This document shows, piece by piece, positions 42,201 to 50,876 of a DNA stretch of 64,000 nt. The position numbers and the translations under genes are program-made. The stretch covers positions 1-64,000 of the forward strand of contig NZ_JAQMWP010000008.1 of NCBI RefSeq assembly GCF_030403745.1, read 5' to 3'. Within the stretch, counting starts at the first letter, position 1. Each line of letters opens with the position of its first letter. The notes below the pieces were generated by a model. That model was not told where the DNA came from and did no database searches. It saw only the letters and a list, made by a program, of their open reading frames with translations. Source of the stretch: Streptomyces sp. S.PB5. GTDB taxonomy: Bacteria; Actinomycetota; Actinomycetes; Streptomycetales; Streptomycetaceae.

Positions 42201-43280
42201 TCACGAGGTCTTCACGGTGACCTTGCCGTCGATGATCTCCTGCTTGGCCGCGTCGACCGCCGCGACGACGTCCGTCATGGCCTTGTACTTCGGGTTGGAG
42301 TCGGCGAAGCCCACGCCGCCGGACTTCAGGTCGCCGCGGACGACACCGGTGAGCGGCTTGCCCTCGTAGACGGACTTGGCGAGCTCGTAGACCGCGCCGC
42401 CGACGTTCTTCAGGGCCGAGCCGAGGATGTAGTCCTTGTAGTCCTTCAGCGCGGACTGGTTGTACTGGTCGGAGTCGACGCCGATGGCCCACACCTTGTT
42501 GGCGGCTGCCTCGGAGATCACGCCCTGACCGGAGAGACCGGCGGCGTGGTAGATGACGTCGGCGCCCTTCTCGATCTGGCCGCTGGCCGCCTCCTTGCCC
42601 TTGTCCGGGCTGGAGAAGCCGCCCTCGGCGGGCGTCTCGGTCAGGTACTGCGACTCGATCTTGATGCTCGGGTCGACGGACTTGACGCCCTGCTCGAAGC
42701 CGGCGCCGAACTTGTGGATCAGCGGGATGTCCACACCGCCGATGAAGCCGACGTGCTTGGCCTTGGATGCCTTGGCGGCGGCGACACCCGCGAGGTAGGA
42801 GGCCTGCTCCTCGGAGAAGACCAGGTCGGCGACGTTGGGGGCCTTGACCTGCTCGTCGTCGATGATGCCGAAGGTCGTGTTCGGGAACTTGGCGGCGACC
42901 TCCTTGACGGCCGACGCGTAGATGAAGCCGACGCCGATCACCGGGTTGTGGCCGGACTTGGCGAGCTCGGTCAGCCGCTGGACCTTGTCCGCCTCGGACT
43001 CGCCGTCGTTGGGCTGGACATCCCGGCCGCCGATGCCGAACTCCTTGTCGGCCTGCTGGAAGCCGGCATAGGCGGCGTCGTTGAACGACTGGTCGCCCCG
43101 GCCGCCGATGTCGTACGCGAGGCCGATGCCCTTGCCCGAGTACTTGCCGTCGGCGGACTTCGACGCGTCGTCACTGCCGGCACTGGTGCTGGACTCGCCA
43201 CAGCCGACAGCCGCGAGGGCGATGACCGAAACGGCCACCACCGCTTGGGAGAACCTGGTCCTCCGAGAAATGGAACGCAC
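42201..43280 (-). CDS. BMP-family nucleoside-binding lipoprotein 2
   Basis: A 359-residue BMP/PnrA-type lipoprotein. GTG 43280 is chosen because AAGGGG lies 9 nt upstream; GTG 43289 would sit directly on that AAGGGG. The lipobox is AVGC. Motifs match its neighbour: GLAYDIGGRGDQSFNDAA, GVGFIYASAV, SEEQASYLAGVAAA, FIGGVDIPLIHKFGAGF and WAIGVDSDQYN. Differences cluster in the region after the tether and in the C-terminal third, so the two may differ in nucleoside preference. It is regulated from the operator at 43363-43374. Confidence 0.93.
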   Translation of the reverse strand: MRSISRRTRFSQAVVAVSVIALAAVGCGESSTSAGSDDASKSADGKYSGKGIGLAYDIGGRGDQSFNDAAYAGFQQADKEFGIGGRDVQPNDGESEADKVQRLTELAKSGHNPVIGVGFIYASAVKEVAAKFPNTTFGIIDDEQVKAPNVADLVFSEEQASYLAGVAAAKASKAKHVGFIGGVDIPLIHKFGAGFEQGVKSVDPSIKIESQYLTETPAEGGFSSPDKGKEAASGQIEKGADVIYHAAGLSGQGVISEAAANKVWAIGVDSDQYNQSALKDYKDYILGSALKNVGGAVYELAKSVYEGKPLTGVVRGDLKSGGVGFADSNPKYKAMTDVVAAVDAAKQEIIDGKVTVKTS

Positions 43281-43362
43281 AGCAAGCACCCCTTCATCCC
43301 ACGGCCCGTCGAACGGCCCGCTTCCCCAATGAGCCGCCTCTGGTGGCTATTTCGGCGCACAG

Positions 43363-43374
43363 TAACGCGCGTAG
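43363..43374. promoter_or_regulatory. nucleoside-regulon palindrome, BMP2 copy
   Basis: TAACGCGCGTAG. On the minus strand it reads CTACGCGCGTTACTGTGCG with a -10 TACTGT beginning within the palindrome. CCGTTATCGA is repeated 28 nt upstream (43403-43412), the same spacing as in the BMP1 promoter. Confidence 0.7.
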
Positions 43375-43523
43375 AAGAGGAGGGGAACGGGGTTTCTCAT
43401 GGCCGTTATCGAACCGTGCCGACATCGGGTTACGTTCGCGAGAACCCGGTTACATACGGGTGACACAAGGGGACGAAGGGGCGCCAAACCGGCCACCCCT
43501 TCACAAGATCTTCGTCGGCCCTC

Positions 43524-44759
43524 TCAGGAAGCTCCATCGAGCAGCGCGGCGGCTGTGAACAGCTCCACGCCGACCGTGATCGCCGACTCGTCGGCGTCGA
43601 AATCGCCCTGGTGGAGGTCGCGCACGGTGCGCTCGCCGGGCGTGCGGACCCCGAGCCGGGCCATGGCGCCCGGGACATGCTCCAGGTACCAGGAGAAGTC
43701 CTCGCCGCCGAGGCTCTGCTCGGTCCCCTCGACGGAGGCGGCACCGCGCCGGGCGGTCATCGCGTCCCGCAGCAGATCGGTGACGGCCGGGTCGTTGACG
43801 ACGGGCGGCACACCCCGCACGTAGTTGATCTCGGACTTGGCGCGATGCAGGTTGGCGACCTCGTCGATCGCGGCGACCACGACGTCGGGCGCCTGCCGCC
43901 AGGCCTCGATGTCCAGGCAGCGCACGGTCCCGGACAGCTCGGCGTGCTGCGGGATGACGTTCGGCGCGTGCCCGGACTCGATCCGGCCCCAGGTCACGGC
44001 GAGCCCGGCCCGGGTGTCGATCCGCCGGGCCACGATGGCGGGCACGTCGGTGACGACACGGGCGGCGGCGGTCACCAGGTCGGTGGTCAGATGCGGCCGC
44101 GCGGTGTGCCCGCCGGGTCCGTCGAGGGAGATCTCCAGCCGGTCGCACGCGGAGGTGATGGCACCGGCCCGCAGCCCGATCCGCCCGGCGTCCACCCGCG
44201 GGTCGCAGTGCACGGCGAGGATCCGCCCGACCCCCTCCAGCACCCCGCACTCGATGGCGTCGGCGGCACCGCCGGGCAGCACCTCCTCGGCGGGCTGGAA
44301 GACCAGCCGCACGGGCCGGGGCAGCAGCCCCCGCTTGTGGAGATCGGCAAGAACGAGCCCGGCGCCCAGGACGACGGTGGTGTGCACGTCATGGCCACAG
44401 GCGTGCGCCCGATCGGGCACCGTGGACCGGTACGAGCACTCACTCTTCGTGTCCGGAATGGGAAGGGCGTCGATGTCGGCCCGCAGGGCGAGGGCGGGCG
44501 GCGCGCCGACGCTCCAGTCACCGATGTCACAGACGAGCCCGGTGCCCACCGCGAGCACACGGGGGTGCAGCCCGGCCTTCTCGAGCCGCGCCTTGATCGC
44601 CGCGGTCGTACGGAACTCCTGGTTGCCGAGCTCGGGATGCATGTGCAAGTCGCGTCGGAACGCGACGAGTTCGGCACGCAGCCCCTCGGGCAGCGTGCCG
44701 GGAAGCACGGCTTCCGCGGGGAGATCGGCCTCGGACTCTAGGGACATCAGTTGCTTCAC
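43524..44759 (-). CDS. M20-family amidohydrolase
   Basis: A 411-residue metallo-amidohydrolase of the M20D (hippurate/indole-acetyl-amino-acid hydrolase) type from GTG 44759; ATG 44747 is a close alternative. Metal and catalytic motifs are FRRDLHMHPELGNQEF, LRADIDALPIPD, HACGHDVHTTVVLGAG, VFQPAEEVLPGGAADAI and the C-terminal SLGGEDFSWYLE. The dimerisation lid has GPGGHTARPHLTTDL. It cleaves N-acyl or amide bonds of amino acid derivatives; the true substrate is unknown. No nucleoside operator precedes it. Confidence 0.9.
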   Translation of the reverse strand: MKQLMSLESEADLPAEAVLPGTLPEGLRAELVAFRRDLHMHPELGNQEFRTTAAIKARLEKAGLHPRVLAVGTGLVCDIGDWSVGAPPALALRADIDALPIPDTKSECSYRSTVPDRAHACGHDVHTTVVLGAGLVLADLHKRGLLPRPVRLVFQPAEEVLPGGAADAIECGVLEGVGRILAVHCDPRVDAGRIGLRAGAITSACDRLEISLDGPGGHTARPHLTTDLVTAAARVVTDVPAIVARRIDTRAGLAVTWGRIESGHAPNVIPQHAELSGTVRCLDIEAWRQAPDVVVAAIDEVANLHRAKSEINYVRGVPPVVNDPAVTDLLRDAMTARRGAASVEGTEQSLGGEDFSWYLEHVPGAMARLGVRTPGERTVRDLHQGDFDADESAITVGVELFTAAALLDGAS

Positions 44760-45200
44760 CCTCTGAAGGGTAGGACGCCGAGGTGGCCAACTGACCCTCG
44801 ATCAACAAAAGTTCAGCCCGTTAGGGGAAGAAAATCTGGCCGCCCTGCGCATACGTATCGACTGGGATGGGTAAACTCGCCCGACTTTCCGGCCGAGTGG
44901 ATCATGTGATCCCCGGAGAGTGACCCGCGCCGGCCAGGACCGAAACCATCCGGCCACACCCGTCACGGCTGCCGTCACTCATCCACTACTCCACGGATAC
45001 CACGCGCCGGGCCGCCCCGTCGGCTCTGTTCACCTGTCGGGACCGCACAACGCCGACAATCCACCCTGCCTCTACCGAGACGCTTGTTCCGGTCCCGGAA
45101 TCATCACCGCCGCGCGACGTTTCCGCCACGCGGAGCGACGGGAGGGGCAGGATTCACCTGGACGGCGGAGGAGCGCGGGCCGCCACTAGGGTTCAGCCCT
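44760..45200. other. intergenic region, divergent promoters
   Basis: This 441-bp gap lies between the amidohydrolase and the methyltransferase. A GGATCA-TG-TGATCC inverted repeat sits at 44899-44912. TAGGGT at 45187-45192 ends 8 nt before the methyltransferase GTG and could be its -10. An 89-codon frame starting at GTG 44920 lacks any recognisable feature. I see no tRNA or other gene. Confidence 0.5.
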
Positions 45201-45890
45201 GTGAGCGCCGAGAACCCCGATTTCCTACGGGACACCCGTACCGCGTACGACACGATCGCCTACGACTTCGACAAGCAGTTCCCCGCGGAGGGGCTGGCGG
45301 GGCTGGTGCTGGAGCGGGCCCTGTTCGGGGCCTTCGCCGAGTGGGTGGGGGCGAACCGGGCATCCGGCCGGTCGGCCGCCCCCGTCGCCGACCTCGGCAG
45401 CGGGCCCGGGCACATCACCGCCCGGCTCGACGCCCTCGGGCTGCCGGTCTTCGGGGTCGACGTGTCGCCCCGGATGGTGGAGCTGGCTCGGCGGGCGTAT
45501 CCGGAACTCCGGTTCCATGTGGGCTCGATGACATCCCTGGACCTGCCGGCCTCGACGCTGGGCGGGATCGTCGCCCTGTACTCGATCATTCATGTCCCGG
45601 ACGATCAACTGCCCGCCACGTTCGCCGAGTTCGAGCGCGTGCTGGTACCCGGCGGGTACGTTCTCCTCGCCTTCCAGGCCGGGCGGGAGGAGGGGAACAC
45701 CGAGCACCTCCACCTCGACGAGCGGTTCGGGCACGAGATCTCGCTCGACTACTACTGGCGGGACCCGGACACCGTGGCCGACCTGCTGAAGCAGGCCGGG
45801 CTGCGGCCGCACACCCAGGTGGTGCGCGAGCCCCAGGAGGGTGAGGTGCGGCCGCGGGCCTTCCTGGTGGCGCGTAAGGACACGGCCTAG
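45201..45890 (+). CDS. class I SAM-dependent methyltransferase
   Basis: A 229-residue methyltransferase from GTG 45201. Motif I is VADLGSGPGHITARL, motif II FGVDVSPRMVELAR, post-motif HVGSMTSLDLP and motif IV GGIVALYSIIHVPDDQLP. Methyltransf_25-like. The substrate is unknown. It is convergent with the first glycosyltransferase of the wall-polymer cluster, with a 44-bp gap made of a short tandem repeat. Confidence 0.85.
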   Translation: MSAENPDFLRDTRTAYDTIAYDFDKQFPAEGLAGLVLERALFGAFAEWVGANRASGRSAAPVADLGSGPGHITARLDALGLPVFGVDVSPRMVELARRAYPELRFHVGSMTSLDLPASTLGGIVALYSIIHVPDDQLPATFAEFERVLVPGGYVLLAFQAGREEGNTEHLHLDERFGHEISLDYYWRDPDTVADLLKQAGLRPHTQVVREPQEGEVRPRAFLVARKDTA

Positions 45891-45937
45891 TCAGGGCATG
45901 TCCTGGTCAGGACACCGCCCGGTCAGGGCACCGTCTA
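45890..45937. repeat. three 16-bp tandem repeats spanning convergent stops
   Basis: GTCAGGGCATGTCCTG, GTCAGGACACCGCCCG and GTCAGGGCACCGTCTA follow head to tail at 45890, 45906 and 45922. The first starts on the last base of the methyltransferase TAG and the last ends on the stop codon of the opposing gene. Confidence 0.75.
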
Positions 45938-47002
45938 GGCGGTCGCCGCCACCGCCGACAGCCGGTGCACGTCCCTCGCCGTGCCGGTGACCCCGGACAG
46001 GAACCCCTGCGCGCGCGGCGAGGCGTTCTCGGTCAGCCAGTCGGGGTCGATGTCGCAGACCGCGACGCGGACCTCGGTGCCGGCCAGGGCCAGGGGCAGG
46101 GTGTGGACGACGGTGGAGGGGAAGCTGAGGATCGTCCGGCCGATGGGGCCGCGGCGGGCGATGAGTTCGAGGGGGAGGTCCGGGCGGACGATCTCCAGGC
46201 CGGTCTCGACCGCGAGGCGGTGGAGTTTCTCGGTGCTCTCGCGGCGGTGGGCGAAGTAGCGGGTGGTGCCGTGGGCCTTGGACAGGGCGCGGACGGCTTC
46301 GAGGTAGCGGTCGCCGTCGACCACGCCGGTCTCCACCAGCGACGTACCGACCATGTCGGCGCCCTTGCTGATGCGGGGCGGGCCGAAGCGGGAGCGGGTC
46401 CAGGCGAAGGTGTTCGACGACACCGTCACGCCCGCCGGGGTCTCCTCCATCGGCATCGACGAGAAGATCTGCACCCGGCGGTGCTCGCTCGGGGTCAGAC
46501 GCCTGCGCGCCGAGGACGACACCGGCGCGAAGATCAGGTCGCGGGGGCCCGGGCGGCCGCCCTTGCGGTGCCAGCGCACCAGGCGTTCCCCGCGGGCCAG
46601 CTGGGCCACGAACTCCATGGTGGCCGTGCCGTCGTCCACCACGACCAGGTCGGGGGCGCGGGTGATCGTCAGCAGGAGCTGTACATAGCGGGAGAACGGG
46701 TCGCCCAGGACGACCCGCTCCGCCCGGCGGAGCAGACCCGCGAGGCCGCCGATGGTCTGGAAGGGCGCCGCGGCGCCGCCGCGGGCCTCCTCCCAGCGGA
46801 CCTCGTGCCCCTCGTCCCGGGCCAGCTCGGACATCCGGCGGAGCTGGCCACGGGTCATGGGGTCGGTCGGGGACAGCACGACGAGGGTGAGCCCCGCGCC
46901 GGGTGCGTGGGCATGCGCCCACTCCAGCACGTTCAGGAGCTGTACCGGGCTCTCGACGAACGCGAGAGTGGAGTGGCCGGCAGATCCGGCGCGGCGGCTC
47001 AT
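45935..47002 (-). CDS. sialyltransferase-like glycosyltransferase
   Basis: A 355-residue protein from ATG 47002. It has features of the GT52/polysialyltransferase-like fold: an N-terminal Rossmann-type start (STLAFVESPVQLLNVLEWAH), an acidic D-D-G motif (LVVVDDGTATMEF) that in such enzymes holds the catalytic Asp, and an S/T motif (SFPSTVVHTLPLAL) near the CMP-binding site. The usual HP motif is replaced by YFAHRRESTEK. This suggests a CMP-nonulosonate-using transferase. It is first in a minus-strand block with the neuB-like and neuA-like genes (46-bp gap), fitting a role in wall-polymer assembly. Confidence 0.7.
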   Translation of the reverse strand: MSRRAGSAGHSTLAFVESPVQLLNVLEWAHAHAPGAGLTLVVLSPTDPMTRGQLRRMSELARDEGHEVRWEEARGGAAAPFQTIGGLAGLLRRAERVVLGDPFSRYVQLLLTITRAPDLVVVDDGTATMEFVAQLARGERLVRWHRKGGRPGPRDLIFAPVSSSARRRLTPSEHRRVQIFSSMPMEETPAGVTVSSNTFAWTRSRFGPPRISKGADMVGTSLVETGVVDGDRYLEAVRALSKAHGTTRYFAHRRESTEKLHRLAVETGLEIVRPDLPLELIARRGPIGRTILSFPSTVVHTLPLALAGTEVRVAVCDIDPDWLTENASPRAQGFLSGVTGTARDVHRLSAVAATA

Positions 47003-47047
47003 CGACGTACGACCGTCCCCTAAGTAGGTCAACTCAGAACTTCGGCC

Positions 47048-47989
47048 TCAGACCGAGACCGGCTCGCCCGCGGCCGCGGCGATCTCCGCCTCGGCCACGA
47101 CGCCGGCGACACGGCGCAGCTTCTTCATCGGGCCGAGCTCGGAGTCGTAGACCTTCTTGACGCCGTCGCCGAGGGAGGCCTCGATGGTGCGGATGTCGCG
47201 GACGAGACGCTGAAGGCCCTGCGGCTCGACCGACGCGGCCTGGTCGGAGCCCCACATCGCGCGGTCGAGGGTGATGTGGCGCTCGACGAAGGTGGCGCCG
47301 AGGGCGACGGCGGCGAGGGTGGTCTGCAGGCCCGTCTCGTGGCCGGAGTAGCCGATCGGGACGTTCGGGTACTCCTCCTGGAGCGTGTTGATCACGCGCA
47401 GGTTGAGCTCCTCGGCCTTCGCCGGGTACGTCGAGGTGGCGTGGCAGAGAAGGATGTTGTCCGAGCCGAGCACCTCCACCGCGTGGCGGATCTGCTTCGG
47501 GGTCGACATGCCGGAGGACAGGATGACCGTACGGCCGGTGGCGCGCAGCTCGCGCAGCAGCTCGTCGTCGGTCAGGGAGGCGGACGCCACCTTGTGGGCG
47601 GGGACGTCGAACTTCTCCAGGAAGGCGACGGCCTCGGTGTCCCACGGGGAGGCGAACCAGTCGATCCCCTTCTCCTTGCAGTACTCGTCGATCTGGCGGT
47701 ACTCGTCCTCGCCGAACTCCACGCGGTGGCGGTAGTCGATGTAGGTCATCCGGCCCCAGGGGGTGTCGCGCTCGATGTCCCACTGGTCGCGCGGGGTGCA
47801 GATCTCGGGGGTGCGCTTCTGGAACTTCACGGCGTCGCAGCCTGCCTCGGCGGCCACGTCGATGAGCTTGAAGGCGTTCTCCAGCTCGCCGTTGTGGTTG
47901 ATGCCGATCTCGCCGCAGATGTAGACGGGCTGGCCGGGACCGGCGAGACGCTCGGAACCGAAGGCGCGCAGACGGGGGTTGGTGCTCAT
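47048..47989 (-). CDS. neuB: NeuB-like nonulosonate (Kdn/sialic acid) synthase without SAF domain
   Basis: A 313-residue NeuB-type synthase from ATG 47989 (AAGGA upstream). It condenses phosphoenolpyruvate with a hexose or N-acylhexosamine, giving a nonulosonic acid such as Kdn or Neu5Ac. TIM-barrel motifs are ICGEIGINHNGELENAFKLI, DAVKFQKRTP, WFASPWDTEAV, VASASLTDDELLREL, SSGMSTPKQI, CHATSTYPA, GYSGHETGLQ and VERHITLDRAMWGSDQAASV. The protein stops about 15 residues after the barrel (KKLRRVAGVVAEAEIA), where family members continue with a ~60-residue antifreeze-like SAF domain. In S. coelicolor the homologous region is linked to Kdn-containing teichulosonic acid. Confidence 0.9.
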   Translation of the reverse strand: MSTNPRLRAFGSERLAGPGQPVYICGEIGINHNGELENAFKLIDVAAEAGCDAVKFQKRTPEICTPRDQWDIERDTPWGRMTYIDYRHRVEFGEDEYRQIDEYCKEKGIDWFASPWDTEAVAFLEKFDVPAHKVASASLTDDELLRELRATGRTVILSSGMSTPKQIRHAVEVLGSDNILLCHATSTYPAKAEELNLRVINTLQEEYPNVPIGYSGHETGLQTTLAAVALGATFVERHITLDRAMWGSDQAASVEPQGLQRLVRDIRTIEASLGDGVKKVYDSELGPMKKLRRVAGVVAEAEIAAAAGEPVSV

Positions 47990-48003
47990 GGCAGACAAGT
48001 TCC

Positions 48004-49269
48004 TTAACTGGTGAGGGAGTCGAGAGAGGGGCCGAGGATCCAGCTGGCGATCTCTCGGATCGCGCCGTCACCACCGGGGACGGTGGTGACCGCACGGGCG
48101 GCGCCGCGTACCACGTCGTGGGCGCTCGCGACCGCCACGGGCCAGCCGACGAGGGCGAAGCACGGGAGGTCGTTGACGTCGTTGCCGACGTAGAGCACGC
48201 GCTCGGGCGCGATGCCCTGCTCCTCGCACCACTGCTTGAGTGCGAGGTCCTTCCGGTCGATGCCGTGCAGCACGGGGATCTTCAGCTTCCGTGCCCGGGC
48301 GGCGACGACCGGGTTCTGCTCCGTGGAGAGGATCAGCATCTTGAGCTCGCTCCTGCGGAGCGCCGCGATGCCGAGGCCGTCCCCGCGGTGCACGGAGACG
48401 AACTCCTTTCCATCGGCGTCGATCAGCACCCGGTCATCGGTCTGGGTGCCGTCGAAGTCCAGTACCACGGCGTCGATGTCGCCGTAGGTGGGGAGGGCGC
48501 CGGGCCGGTCGGCGTCGAACAGCGGCGCCAACGCCCGGGCCCGCGCGAGGTCGTGCGGGTCGTCGATCTCCAGCACCCGCGCCGGGTCGGTCCGTACGAG
48601 CTCGGTGCGGCCGAAGAAGCGGTGCTGGTGCTTGCGGAAGCCGGCCGCGTCCATCGCGTAGGCGGCGCCGGTCTCCAGCAGGTCCTGCGGACGGTCCTGG
48701 CGGCGGGGACGGTACGCCTTGTCGTGGTTGACGCCGTAACCGCCGCCGACGGCCGCGTCGGCCTCCGAGACGGTGCCCGCGGCGACCTCGTCCTCGGCGT
48801 CCCGCCACACGAACCCGTGGAAGGGCGCGACGGTGACGGCGGTGTCGGCGCCGTTCTCGACGATCGCGCCGGCGACCCCGTCGATGTCCTCACGGATCAG
48901 GAACGGGCTGGTGCACTGCACGAACACCACCACGTCGACCGCCGCGCCGTGCAGCGCCTCATGGGCGTCCATGGCGTGCAGCACGGCCGCCTCGGAGGTG
49001 GCGGTGTCCCCGGCGATCGCGGCGGGCCGCAGCACGACCTCGGCACCGGCCTCACGGGCGGCGGCGGCGATGGCCTGGTCGTCGGTGGACACGACCACGT
49101 CCGTCACGAGACGCGTGGCCCGGCACTCCCGGACGGCACGCGCCACGAGGGGCACACCGCCGACGGGGGCGAGGTTCTTGGCGGGCACACCCTTGGAGCC
49201 GCCGCGGGCGGGGATGACCGCGAGCACGCGACGCACGGTGGCGCCGGTGTCGGCCAGCGAGTCGGACAT
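48004..49269 (-). CDS. neuA: CMP-nonulosonate synthetase fused to HAD phosphatase
   Basis: A 421-residue bifunctional protein from ATG 49269 (AAGGAG 8 nt upstream). Residues 1-245 are an acylneuraminate cytidylyltransferase: LAVIPARGGSKGVPAKNLAP, then TDVVVSTDDQAIAAAA and VVVFVQCTSPF, and a C-terminal ARVLEIDDPHDLARA. Residues about 265-421 are a HAD phosphatase of the KdsC type: VVLDFDGTQTDDRV (nucleophile Asp), LILSTEQN and YVGNDVNDLPCFALVG. The phosphatase can remove the 9-phosphate of the NeuB product and the other domain activates it with CTP. It lies 14 bp upstream of neuB. Confidence 0.92.
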   Translation of the reverse strand: MSDSLADTGATVRRVLAVIPARGGSKGVPAKNLAPVGGVPLVARAVRECRATRLVTDVVVSTDDQAIAAAAREAGAEVVLRPAAIAGDTATSEAAVLHAMDAHEALHGAAVDVVVFVQCTSPFLIREDIDGVAGAIVENGADTAVTVAPFHGFVWRDAEDEVAAGTVSEADAAVGGGYGVNHDKAYRPRRQDRPQDLLETGAAYAMDAAGFRKHQHRFFGRTELVRTDPARVLEIDDPHDLARARALAPLFDADRPGALPTYGDIDAVVLDFDGTQTDDRVLIDADGKEFVSVHRGDGLGIAALRRSELKMLILSTEQNPVVAARARKLKIPVLHGIDRKDLALKQWCEEQGIAPERVLYVGNDVNDLPCFALVGWPVAVASAHDVVRGAARAVTTVPGGDGAIREIASWILGPSLDSLTS

Positions 49270-49328
49270 GGGTTGCACTCCTTGAAGTCCTTGAAGAGAG
49301 GGCGCGTCCTGTGCGCCGATCGCCGTGC

Positions 49329-50678
49329 TCACAGCTCCCCCATCCGCCGGATGACAGGGGCGACCCGCTGTACGCCGTGCCGGTAGGCACCCCGCGCCGC
49401 CCGGCGCACGATCTGCCGGACCGGTCCGGGCTCCTTGTCGGCGGCGGGGGCACCCGGCAGCGGACTGCCGTCGGGGCCGAGGTGATGGCGGGCGAGGATG
49501 CCCGGCAGATAGCCGGGAGCCGTGGCGGGCGTGTAATACGGAGTGAGCGGCGGCAACGCCGACCCGGCCAGCAGCTTGGTGATCCGCTCCCGCGCCGCGT
49601 CGAAGGCGGTCTCGTACGAACCTCCCCCAGAGGGGGGACCCCCAGCCGCGACCCCCTGCCGGGAGACCCACTCCGCATCCGGCGTCGGCCGGTACCCCGC
49701 GTCCAGCTGGTCCCAGGAGGCAAGGCACCCGGACCCGACGAAGTGATGGTTGCCGAGCACCTCGCGGACCCCGAGGTCGGTCAGGACGACGGTCGGGATC
49801 CGCCGGTGCAGCGATTCCAGGGCGGCCGTGGAACTGATGGTGACCAGCAGATCCGTACGGTCGAGGACCTCGCCCATGTTCCCGTACACCAGGCGGAAGT
49901 TGGCCGGCGGATCGAGCCGCTGGATCAGCTTCTGGTAGGGCTGTTCCTCGATGTGCGTGGTGTGCTCGCCCGGCTTGGAGCGGAGCTTCAGCAGCACTTC
50001 GCGCTCGGGGTGCAGCCTGGCGTGCTGGATGATCCGGTTCAGCAGGTACGTACGGTCCTTGCGGGTGTCCGGGACGGACGGCTGGACGGCGAACACCACG
50101 GTGTACGGGTCGTGTTCGCCTTCGTAGGCGGCCCCGCCGAGGAACGGCAGCGCCACCTCCGTCACCGACGAGGCATCGGCGCCGACCCCTTCGTACACGG
50201 CACGGAAACGCTCCGCGTCCTGGCGGGAGTTGGCGAGGACGAGGTCGGCCCCGTGCCGCAGCAGCAGGCCGTCGGCGAGCTTCTCGTAGACGACGCCGAC
50301 GTAACCGGTGACGACGACGGGACGCTTCTCCCGGCCCTCCCAGACCCGCTTCAGCCCGTGCAGCATCGCCTGGACGCCACCGCCCACCAGGGCGATCACG
50401 ACGACGTCGTACGACTCCTCGGACATGGCCCGAAGGAACTCGACGCTCGTGACCTCCCGCAGCGAGTCCGCCCGGACCCCGACCTCCGCGAGCTGGCGCG
50501 GGGTGGGGGTGGCGCGGCCGCGCAGCAGGTAGCCGTCGAGGGCGGGGCCCTCTTGCGCGTTCTCGTGCGGGGCGATGCGATGGGCGGTCAGGGCACCCCA
50601 TTTCCAGCGGGTGTCGGAGTCCGCGAGGACCGCGATTCGCGTCGGCGTCGTTGTCGTTGCTGGCGTACTTGCTGGCAC
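49329..50678 (-). CDS. DUF6716-type putative glycosyltransferase
   Basis: A 449-residue protein from GTG 50678; TAGCGT ends 7 nt before this GTG, which supports a leaderless start, while a TTG at 50717 is the longer option. RIAVLADSDTRWKWGALTA opens a Rossmann-like lobe. LLKLRSKPGEHTTHIEEQPY holds the counterpart of a KPHP-type motif, and LLVTISSTAALESLHRRIPT is the S/T motif of sialyltransferase-like folds. The C-terminal 60 residues are basic (RQIVRRAARGAYRHG). An in-frame GC-rich palindromic insert (about 49621-49646) encodes Gly/Pro/Ser. Probably a wall-polymer transferase; donor and acceptor unknown. Confidence 0.75.
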   Translation of the reverse strand: MPASTPATTTTPTRIAVLADSDTRWKWGALTAHRIAPHENAQEGPALDGYLLRGRATPTPRQLAEVGVRADSLREVTSVEFLRAMSEESYDVVVIALVGGGVQAMLHGLKRVWEGREKRPVVVTGYVGVVYEKLADGLLLRHGADLVLANSRQDAERFRAVYEGVGADASSVTEVALPFLGGAAYEGEHDPYTVVFAVQPSVPDTRKDRTYLLNRIIQHARLHPEREVLLKLRSKPGEHTTHIEEQPYQKLIQRLDPPANFRLVYGNMGEVLDRTDLLVTISSTAALESLHRRIPTVVLTDLGVREVLGNHHFVGSGCLASWDQLDAGYRPTPDAEWVSRQGVAAGGPPSGGGSYETAFDAARERITKLLAGSALPPLTPYYTPATAPGYLPGILARHHLGPDGSPLPGAPAADKEPGPVRQIVRRAARGAYRHGVQRVAPVIRRMGEL

Positions 50679-50876
50679 GTCGAAGACGCTAGGAAGCAAT
50701 TCCCAGGAATGGCCCAACCGGGAATCAACGAAAAGTTAACAACAGCCCACCGAGAGCCGAACTGGCCCGTCAGAGCCCGGGAAGTACATGGGATGCACCG
50801 TTCCGACACATTGAGTTCACCCCCCGTACGATCACCGTCCAGTTGCCCTGCCGGACGGCCTTCTAGGCTTTCGCAG

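Noticed and set aside
44920..45189. Possible 89-residue gene in the gap before the methyltransferase
   Set aside because: GGAG lies too close to the GTG, the product is Pro/His/Arg-rich without any feature, and third-position GC is not raised.
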